From Ascidiaceihabitans sp039975415 (GTDB taxonomy: Bacteria; Pseudomonadota; Alphaproteobacteria; Rhodobacterales; Rhodobacteraceae), in assembly GCF_039975415.1 (NCBI RefSeq), contig NZ_JBDWHD010000011.1: a stretch of 64,000 nt of DNA; one strand, written 5' to 3'. Below, piece by piece: positions 35,018-41,665 of this stretch. Positions within the stretch are counted from its first letter, which is position 1; each line of letters begins with the position of its first letter. Both the position numbers and the translations under genes were made by a program. The notes beneath the pieces are model-generated. The model searched no databases, had not been told where the DNA came from, and was given only the letters and a program-made list of their open reading frames with translations.

Positions 35018-35734
35018 ATGGTTGGAATAATCATACTGGCCGACCTCGCCGCGGCCTTGACCGTTGTCGCTTTGACCCTGCTTTTGACCAGCGTTGTGTT
35101 TGGAATTGCCTTTGTGGTTTTCAAAACCTCTTTGCCGCCCAAAACCACGCGAGCTGTCATGGGGGTCTTGTGCTTGACTGGCCTTGTGTTTTTGTTTGTG
35201 GCCTATCGGTATCTGTCCGGGGATCATGCCCCGAAAAGCGCCAGTGACGCTGCCATTTTATTCTACTTTGCAGGTATCGCTGCAATGCTGTCGACCTCAG
35301 TGGCAGCAACCTTCCTGCGCCTTGCCTTAATTGTCATGCGGAATAAGGTTTTGGACGGCAGAACAAAGGCCGTTTTGGTCTCAGGCGCAGTCGTTCTGGG
35401 ATATGTCTGCGGTTTCGTTGGTATGGTGATCCTAGAGCGCAATTTGGCGCAAAAATTCGCGCCCCCTGCCCCGATCACGCTGTCCTATGGCGCTGGCAAA
35501 ACCCATTGCGTGCTGCCCAATCAGTTGACGTTTCACGAAGGACCAAGCACAACCTTCCCGCAGGCCTTTGCCCTTGGTCGCGGTGACCGGATGCGCTTGC
35601 AACCGGCCGCCAATGTTGAAACGCGCGGCTGGGTTGCTTTTGAGATCACAGACAGCGACCAAATCAGGGTCGTTTACGGGTTGGGGCGTCATATCAGGCA
35701 ACTGCAACAAGGCCGCTGTCCTGGGGTAGACTAA
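35018..35734 (+). CDS. Membrane protein with C-terminal SH3-like domain
   Basis: A 238-residue protein with four hydrophobic segments (residues about 3-32, 44-64, 78-108, 118-140) followed by an extramembrane domain (LPNQLTFHEGPSTTFPQAFALGRGDRMRLQP...RGWVAFEIT) that resembles bacterial SH3 modules. The ribosome site is poor; an 8-codon ATG frame directly upstream might affect translation. The function is unknown. It ends 20 bases from the end of the convergent tmoW gene. Confidence 0.65.
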   Translation: MVGIIILADLAAALTVVALTLLLTSVVFGIAFVVFKTSLPPKTTRAVMGVLCLTGLVFLFVAYRYLSGDHAPKSASDAAILFYFAGIAAMLSTSVAATFLRLALIVMRNKVLDGRTKAVLVSGAVVLGYVCGFVGMVILERNLAQKFAPPAPITLSYGAGKTHCVLPNQLTFHEGPSTTFPQAFALGRGDRMRLQPAANVETRGWVAFEITDSDQIRVVYGLGRHIRQLQQGRCPGVD

Positions 35735-35754
35735 CGCCCCGAACCATTGCTTCG

Positions 35755-37719
35755 TCAGTCCCCTAACCCCAAGGCTTTCTTCTGATCTGACGCCCATTTG
35801 AGGATGGTCAAATCGAAGGTCAAAGCCATCAAGGACACGCAAATCCCAAGCACAAAGTTTTTGCCTAAATCGGTACCTGCCAATGTGCGTTGAAGTTCTT
35901 GGCCCAAATCTTGCGTGCCGATGAATGCCGCGATGATCACCATGAAAAATGCAAACATAATCGCCTGATTGAACCCGACAGCCATGGTCGGCAAAGCCAA
36001 AGGCAATTGCACTTTCCACAATTTTTGCATGCGGGTGGCCCCTGACATATCGGCGGCTTCGGTCATTTCTTCGGGAACAGATCGCAGCCCTTCGATGGTG
36101 TAGCGGGTCAGTGGCACCATCGCAAAAATAAGGATTGAAAAGATCACAGCAATGTCCGTGATCCCGAACAACATGATGGCAGGGATCAAGTAAACAAAGC
36201 TTGGGAATGTTTGGGCGGTATCGCAAACCAGCAGAATCCGGTTTGACCACCTTTCAGTCCGCGCCGCCCAAATGCCCAAAGGCAATCCGATCAGCATCGC
36301 CAAGGCCACGGCGGAAATCACGGAATACAGCGTGATAACGGACCGATCCCACCACCCCGAGAAAGCGACCAAAGAAAAGAAGATTGCAGCCAGCACCGCT
36401 TGCCGTTTGCCACCCAACCACAAAGCGAACGCAACAATCAGCAGAATGAAGGCTGGCGTCGGGATGGACAGCATGAAGTTTCTGAACGGAATCAACACCT
36501 GCACGTTCAGAAATGCCCGTAAAAACCCTGTCGTCGCTTTCACGGCATCAATGTTTAGAAAACCCTTGATCAGCGTGTCGATTTCCTTGCCTTGGCTAAA
36601 GTTTTGTTTACGCCCGATCGTCGATGCAACCTCAATGAATTGCGCCACTCCAATGAAAAGCACAAACAAACCCACACCCAAAAGCAACATTAAATGACGC
36701 TTCCACCACGGTGTCCCTTTTTCAAAATGCTCCGGCTGTTTGACAACCCACGCCTTGGACATGCGGTCCAGGGTCACGGCAAGCAACACGATCGTGACGC
36801 CAATCTCAAAAGATCGACCCAATTTGAAACTGCCCATCATCGCCAGCAATTTTGCGCCAAGGCCCGGCATACCGATGAAAGCGGTCAGAACCACCATAGC
36901 CAGACACAGCATGATGACTTGATTGACCCCCACCAAAATCTCGGTCCGGGCAGAGGGCAAGTAGACGTGGCGCAGCAATTGCCAACGGGTGCAGCCGCTC
37001 ATTTCACCAGCTTCCACAACTTCGGGTGAAACTTTTTGCAAACCCAGTGTTGTCATCAAAATCATCGGGGGAATGGCGTAGATCGTGGTCGCCACAGCCC
37101 CCGCGGTTGGTCCCACTTTGAAGAAAATGACCGCTGGCAACAGGTAGGTGAAAAACGGCAAGGTTTGCAGCACAGATAATATCGGCTTAAGCGCCCGGTT
37201 CACCCACGGTTTGCGCCACGCCAAAATGCCCAGCGTCAAGCCAATCATAAAAGCCAAAGGCGCTGCCACAACAAGCACCGACATCGTCTCCATGGCAATT
37301 TTCCACTGGCCGATCAACGCCGTCCAAATGAATGTGCCGCCCGCCAGCGCAGCCATCCGCCACCCCCCCAGATAGTAACCGATCACAGCGCCAACAGCAG
37401 CAACAGATGTCCATGGAATGGGCCCAAGGTTTGGCCAACGGCGTTTGCCAAATAACAAGTTCGCAGTGACATCCAGCAGCCACTCCAAGCCTTCTGTCAA
37501 TGTGCGGGTCAGTTTCAGCAGACCCAGGTCGTCTTTTACAAAGTTAAAAATAGCGTCAAGCCATATGGCAAAAGGGGGCACCAAACCTTCGGGCACCCGA
37601 AACAATACCTCGGGAAGTAGGCCCAAATAATGCACAGCCGTCATGAAGACGGCGACTGCCACCAGCACAAGTGCTGTTTTGGAACGATCCAATTCGCGAG
37701 AGGCGCCAGCGCCAGCCAT
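35755..37719 (-). CDS. tmoW: TMAO ABC transporter permease (double ProW-like) TmoW
   Basis: Inner-membrane permease of 654 residues carrying two BPD_transp_1 domains in tandem (about residues 110-330 and 400-640), unlike single-domain ProW. EAA loops are VVEAGEMSGCTRWQLLRHVYLPSARTEILVGVNQ and MTEAADMSGATRMQKLWKVQLPLALPTMAVGFNQ. This fused layout is that of the TMAO transporter TmoXWV of marine Roseobacters. Its ATG overlaps the tmoV stop (TAATG). Glycine-betaine uptake is the alternative, but the linked tmm, tdm and dmm genes favour TMAO. Confidence 0.85.
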   Translation of the reverse strand: MAGAGASRELDRSKTALVLVAVAVFMTAVHYLGLLPEVLFRVPEGLVPPFAIWLDAIFNFVKDDLGLLKLTRTLTEGLEWLLDVTANLLFGKRRWPNLGPIPWTSVAAVGAVIGYYLGGWRMAALAGGTFIWTALIGQWKIAMETMSVLVVAAPLAFMIGLTLGILAWRKPWVNRALKPILSVLQTLPFFTYLLPAVIFFKVGPTAGAVATTIYAIPPMILMTTLGLQKVSPEVVEAGEMSGCTRWQLLRHVYLPSARTEILVGVNQVIMLCLAMVVLTAFIGMPGLGAKLLAMMGSFKLGRSFEIGVTIVLLAVTLDRMSKAWVVKQPEHFEKGTPWWKRHLMLLLGVGLFVLFIGVAQFIEVASTIGRKQNFSQGKEIDTLIKGFLNIDAVKATTGFLRAFLNVQVLIPFRNFMLSIPTPAFILLIVAFALWLGGKRQAVLAAIFFSLVAFSGWWDRSVITLYSVISAVALAMLIGLPLGIWAARTERWSNRILLVCDTAQTFPSFVYLIPAIMLFGITDIAVIFSILIFAMVPLTRYTIEGLRSVPEEMTEAADMSGATRMQKLWKVQLPLALPTMAVGFNQAIMFAFFMVIIAAFIGTQDLGQELQRTLAGTDLGKNFVLGICVSLMALTFDLTILKWASDQKKALGLGD

Positions 37720-38735
37720 TATTCCGCCCCCAAAAGAATGCCCAGCGCATCCTGTCGATGCAAGCCACCGATCACAACGCCATCACGGGCCACGGGAATG
37801 ACATCGCGTGTATCCTGAACCAGCAGTTTCGCCATTTCTTTGACGGTCGCGGCGGCATCAACGGGATCGCCGCTGCCATGATCCTCGGATTGAACCAAGG
37901 TTTCAGCATGAATAACGCGCGCCTTGTCGATTTCTTCTGTGAACTTGCGCACGTATTCTGTCGCAGGGTGCAACACGATCTGATCCGGCGTGTCGCATTG
38001 TTCCACAGCGCCGTCTTTCATAATGGCGATACGATCGGCAAGACGCAAAGCTTCGTCAAAATCATGTGTGATGAACACAATTGTTTTGTTCAGCATCTGT
38101 TGTAGACGCAAAAATTCGTCCTGCATTTCCCGGCGGATCAGCGGGTCCAACGCAGAAAACGGTTCGTCCAAAAACCAGATATCGGGTTCAATCGCCAGCG
38201 ATCTGGCGATGCCGACCCGCTGCTGTTGCCCCCCGGATAACTCGCGGGGGAAGTAATCTTCGCGCCCTTCAAGACCCACCAGTTTGACCACCTCAAGCGC
38301 ACGGGCACGGCGTTCATGTTTGTCTTGTCCGCGCATTTCCAACGGGAAGGCCACGTTGTCCAGCACCGTGCGGTGCGGCAACAACCCAAAGCTCTGAAAA
38401 ACCATGCCCATTTTATTGCGGCGCAATTCGATCAAATCTTTTTCGGACAGTTTCATGATGTCCTGACCGTCTACTTCGATCGTGCCGCCTGTGATGTCGT
38501 GCAACCGCGAAAAGCACCGGACCAGCGTGGATTTACCGGAGCCGGACAGCCCCATGATCACCAGCATCTCGCCTTTGTTGACTTCGATAGAGACGTCTTT
38601 GACACCCGCAATGTAGCCATCCGCGCGAATATCATCAAAACTATGATCCTGCGGCATCTTTTGCAGATACCCTTCTGGATCGGCCCCAAAAATCTTCCAG
38701 ACGTTCTTGCATGAAATGACGGGTGCGGCGGTCAT
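37719..38735 (-). CDS. tmoV: TMAO ABC transporter ATP-binding protein TmoV
   Basis: ATPase of 338 residues, ProV-like. Walker A is GLSGSGKST, signature LSGGQQQRVGIARSLA, Walker B IWFLDEPFSALDP, and the H-loop is in VFITHDFDEALRLADRI. A C-terminal CBS-like tail (DTRDVIPVARDGVVIGGLHRQDALGILLG) may sense osmotic or nucleotide state as in OpuA, but only one CBS-like half is evident. It is overlapped by tmoW downstream, with a 98-bp gap holding a hairpin upstream after tmoX. Confidence 0.87.
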   Translation of the reverse strand: MTAAPVISCKNVWKIFGADPEGYLQKMPQDHSFDDIRADGYIAGVKDVSIEVNKGEMLVIMGLSGSGKSTLVRCFSRLHDITGGTIEVDGQDIMKLSEKDLIELRRNKMGMVFQSFGLLPHRTVLDNVAFPLEMRGQDKHERRARALEVVKLVGLEGREDYFPRELSGGQQQRVGIARSLAIEPDIWFLDEPFSALDPLIRREMQDEFLRLQQMLNKTIVFITHDFDEALRLADRIAIMKDGAVEQCDTPDQIVLHPATEYVRKFTEEIDKARVIHAETLVQSEDHGSGDPVDAAATVKEMAKLLVQDTRDVIPVARDGVVIGGLHRQDALGILLGAE

Positions 38736-38774
38736 AGAGTGGCTCTTTTCATCGGTAAACAGATCAGTTTTGTC

Positions 38775-38808
38775 AAAAACACCCGCCCAAATTTACTTTG
38801 GACGGGTG
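38775..38808 (-). terminator. Hairpin with T-run between tmoX and tmoV
   Basis: CACCCGCCCAAA and TTTGGACGGGTG pair with one mismatch around TTTAC, followed on the minus strand by TTTTT. It lies 25 bases after the tmoX stop and would let the binding protein be made in excess, with partial read-through into tmoVW. Confidence 0.75.
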
Positions 38809-38833
38809 CGTGTCGTCTTATGTCAGCAAGCCC

Positions 38834-39781
38834 TTAGGAGTTGCCCAACCAAGGCTTCCAAACGTCTGGGTTGGCTTCCAGCCAAGCTTCGGCTGCTTCT
38901 TCCGGCTCCATTTCATCGACATCGACAAACTTTGCCATTTCAGCGATTTGTGGGTTTGTGAAAGAGATTTTGGTCAACACGCCGTAAGCCGCAGGCCATT
39001 TGGCTTCCATGCCGTCCCATGCCGCTTTTTTCAGGTACCCTTTGGCAGGGTTGCCGCAATCATAAAGCGCGTCTTTGTTTGGGCCAACGGCTGGATCCTT
39101 GTCGCAACCGTCTTCCCATGCCGGGAATTCAACAAACTCGCCCGGCCATACGGCTTCGGCAAAGTTTGGCGTCCAGTTAAAGACGACAACAGGACGCTTG
39201 TCCGCTTCGGCAGATCCGATTTCAGCCCAAAGCGCCGCAGCAGATCCCGCGTTCACAACAACAAAGTCCATATCCAAGGCCGCAACACGTTCCTGACCGT
39301 GCTTCAACCAATCGACGGGACCATCCAGATAACGACCCTTGTCGCCCGTCTCGGCCGTTGCGAAAACAGCCGCGCAATCATTCAAAGCTTCCCAGCTTGG
39401 CAAACCCGGGCAGGCTTCTTTGGTCCACATCGGGTACCACCAGTCTTCGCGTGTCACCGCGTTGTGGTCCCCAGCGTCAACAATGCCACCTTTTTCCATG
39501 GCCGCGCGGTAAGATGCGCCAAATGCGCCTTCCCAGACTTCCAGTTCCAGCGTGACGTCACCAAGACGCACGGATTCGTACACCGCTTGGCTGTCCGTTG
39601 TGACATATTCGACGTTGTTGCCCATCTCTTCAAAGATCTGGCCTACGACGTTCGACATCACGATCTGCGATGACCAGTTGTGAATTGGAATAACAATCGG
39701 ATCACTGCTGTCTTCGGCCAAAACGGCCAGTGGGGCAAAGGCAAGAACGCCCGATGCCAGAGCTGTTGTAAACTTATTCAT
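38834..39781 (-). CDS. tmoX: TMAO-binding periplasmic protein TmoX
   Basis: Periplasmic receptor of 315 residues, of the glycine-betaine-binding (OpuAC) fold, with a signal peptide ending APLAVLA. It has many tryptophans that could form the aromatic cage for a methylated ammonium group (HNWSSQ, EVWEGAFG, DWWYPMW, VFNWTPN). A C-(x)n-C pair in WEDGCDKDP...LYDCGNPAKG suggests a disulfide/loop near the site, a feature I associate with TmoX. GGGAGAAAC precedes ATG 39781; a 49-residue upstream extension is not real. First gene of tmoXVW; it diverges from mgdA. Confidence 0.85.
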   Translation of the reverse strand: MNKFTTALASGVLAFAPLAVLAEDSSDPIVIPIHNWSSQIVMSNVVGQIFEEMGNNVEYVTTDSQAVYESVRLGDVTLELEVWEGAFGASYRAAMEKGGIVDAGDHNAVTREDWWYPMWTKEACPGLPSWEALNDCAAVFATAETGDKGRYLDGPVDWLKHGQERVAALDMDFVVVNAGSAAALWAEIGSAEADKRPVVVFNWTPNFAEAVWPGEFVEFPAWEDGCDKDPAVGPNKDALYDCGNPAKGYLKKAAWDGMEAKWPAAYGVLTKISFTNPQIAEMAKFVDVDEMEPEEAAEAWLEANPDVWKPWLGNS

Positions 39782-40084
39782 GTGTTTCTCCCGGTTGGTG
39801 CGGCCTTTTGAAACCGCTTGGCTTATGGAAACGCCGCGTTGTGCGATCTTGCGTCGGGTGCCGGTTCTTGGGCACTGCCAATCTGAATTCCATGGTATAC
39901 ACAGTTGCACATTTTTCCTATCAATCAAGTTTTTTTCTTACAGGGGCGCAAATTTTCCAAATCCGGGTTTGAACATCCAGCCAACAAAATCTGCAGGCAG
40001 GTCCGATTTCAATGCACAGATGTCGCGTTTCGGGACGTCATGCACGTCGTTTTCTGAGAGTCTACGGCAAAGGAGACTGATTCC
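39782..40084. promoter_or_regulatory. Divergent regulatory region tmoX / mgdA
   Basis: About 300 bases without a gene. It holds a T7C-N4-AGG motif at 39930-39944 and AT-rich patches suited to promoters on both strands. AAAGGAGACTGATTCC just before 40085 is the mgdA ribosome site. No further structure is evident. Confidence 0.6.
39930..39944 (+). promoter_or_regulatory. T7C-N4-AGG motif upstream of mgdA
   Basis: TTTTTTTCTTACAGG, 141 bases upstream of mgdA. The same fixed positions recur at 45296 and 52482 on the same strand, each upstream of a gene of the methylated-amine island. Confidence 0.45.
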
Positions 40085-41335
40085 ATGGGATATTCCGGTT
40101 TCAAAGTCATCAAAGAAGCCTTGTTGGGCCACAAAGGTTGGACACCAGCGTGGCGTGATCCTGAGCCAAAAGCCCACTATGATGTCGTCATCATAGGCGG
40201 GGGTGGGCACGGATTGGCCACTGCGCATTATCTTGCCAAAGTTTACGGCGTGCGCAACGTCGCGGTCATCGAAAAAGGGTGGATCGGCGGCGGCAACGTT
40301 GGGCGCAACACAACCATCATTCGGTCCAATTACCTATTGGACGGCAACGAACCGTTTTACGAATTTTCGCTAAAGTTGTGGGAGGGCTTGGAACAGGATC
40401 TGAATTACAACGCCATGGTCAGCCAGCGCGGCATCATGAACCTGATCCATTCCGACGCCCAACGCGACGCCTTTATCCGACGCGGCAATGCGATGATTTT
40501 AAACGGGGCGGACGCCGAGTATCTGGACGAGGCGCAAATTCGTGCTGAATACCCATTTCTGAATTTTGACGATGCGCGCTTCCCCATCAAGGGCGGTCTG
40601 GCCCAACGCCGTGGCGGTACAGTGCGCCATGACGCTGTTGCCTGGGGCTATGCGCGGTCAGCCGATCAGCACGGCGTCGACATCATACAAAATTGCGAAG
40701 TCACCGGTTTTCGCATCGAAGGTGGCAAATGCCTGGGCGTTGAAACCTCCAAAGGGTTTATCGGTGCGGGCAAAGTCGCGTCATGTGTGGCCGGATCTTC
40801 GGGTCGCTTGATGGCCAAAGCCAACATGCGCTTGCCCATCGAAAGCCACGTTTTGCAAGCCTTTGTCTCCGAAGGGCTGAAACCGGTACTGCCCGGCGTC
40901 ATCACCTTTGGGGCGGGCCACTTCTATGTCAGCCAATCCAACAAAGGCGGCTTGGTGTTTGGCGGTGATCTGGACGGCTACAATTCATACGCCCAGCGCG
41001 GCAATCTGCCTGTGGTCGAAGACGTCTGCGAAGGCGGCATGGCCATCATGCCCATGATCGGGCGGGCGCGATTGCTGCGAATGTGGGGCGGCATTATGGA
41101 CATGTCCATGGACGGCTCTCCCATCATTGACCGCACCCACATTGACGGGCTGTATTTCAACGGCGGCTGGTGCTACGGCGGCTTCAAGGCTACGCCAGCA
41201 TCAGGCTATGTTTATGCCCACTTACTGGCCAACGATGCCCCCCACCCCACAGCCACAGCGTATCGGTTCAACCGTTTCCAAACAGGTGACATGATCGACG
41301 AAAAAGGCATGGGAAACCAACCCAACCTTCACTGA
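40085..41335 (+). CDS. mgdA: N-methylglutamate dehydrogenase subunit A (SoxB-like FAD protein)
   Basis: FAD-dependent amine oxidoreductase of 416 residues, homologous to the beta subunit of heterotetrameric sarcosine oxidase. It has the dinucleotide motif VVIIGGGGHGLATAHYLAK (residues about 33-52), the flavin-related GWIGGGNVGRNTTIIRSNYL, HDAVAWGYARSA, and FNGGWCYGGFKATPASGY near the C-terminus. With mgdBCD it would oxidise N-methylglutamate to glutamate plus a C1 unit carried by tetrahydrofolate. Assigned to Mgd rather than sarcosine oxidase because mgsABC and gmaS are in the same locus and the delta subunit lacks zinc ligands. First gene of mgdABCD. Confidence 0.78.
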   Translation: MGYSGFKVIKEALLGHKGWTPAWRDPEPKAHYDVVIIGGGGHGLATAHYLAKVYGVRNVAVIEKGWIGGGNVGRNTTIIRSNYLLDGNEPFYEFSLKLWEGLEQDLNYNAMVSQRGIMNLIHSDAQRDAFIRRGNAMILNGADAEYLDEAQIRAEYPFLNFDDARFPIKGGLAQRRGGTVRHDAVAWGYARSADQHGVDIIQNCEVTGFRIEGGKCLGVETSKGFIGAGKVASCVAGSSGRLMAKANMRLPIESHVLQAFVSEGLKPVLPGVITFGAGHFYVSQSNKGGLVFGGDLDGYNSYAQRGNLPVVEDVCEGGMAIMPMIGRARLLRMWGGIMDMSMDGSPIIDRTHIDGLYFNGGWCYGGFKATPASGYVYAHLLANDAPHPTATAYRFNRFQTGDMIDEKGMGNQPNLH

Positions 41336-41380
41336 CACGCGTAGTATCTAAAGTTTCCTCTGCCCCAAAAGGCCCCGCTT

Positions 41381-41665
41381 ATGATTATCAATCACCCCCT
41401 CCTTGGCCCCCGCGACAGCGCCGAATTCGTCTATCTTGGCGACGCCTCGCTGATCGACCGTCCCGATCCTGAAACGGCCACCCCCGAAGATTGGCACGCC
41501 TATGCCTACCTGCGGGACAACGTGGCCGGCGACATGCGCGAACTTTGGTTTCATGAAGGCGGTGATCGGTCGTGGTTGGTGGTCACACGTAACACTCTGA
41601 CCCACGAAATCAGCAAGGTCGAAATGGCATGCGATGTGGCACGCGCCCAAGGAAGGTCAAAATGA
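41381..41665 (+). CDS. mgdB: N-methylglutamate dehydrogenase subunit B (SoxD-like)
   Basis: Small delta-type subunit of 94 residues (HPLLGPRDSAEFVYLGDASLIDRP...YLRDNVAGDMRELWFHEGGDRSWLVVTRNTLTHEI). Sarcosine oxidase delta subunits carry a zinc site with CPxCG near the N-terminus and a further H/C pair. Here the first is HPLLG and the only cysteine is C84, so no zinc site can form. The stop overlaps mgdC by four bases (ATGA). It is structural and contacts the flavin subunits. Confidence 0.75.
   Translation: MIINHPLLGPRDSAEFVYLGDASLIDRPDPETATPEDWHAYAYLRDNVAGDMRELWFHEGGDRSWLVVTRNTLTHEISKVEMACDVARAQGRSK

Noticed and set aside
35755..39781. Annotation as a glycine betaine/proline transporter
   Set aside because: The fold is the same, but the fused permease and linkage to tmm, tdm and dmm fit the TMAO transporter TmoXWV better.
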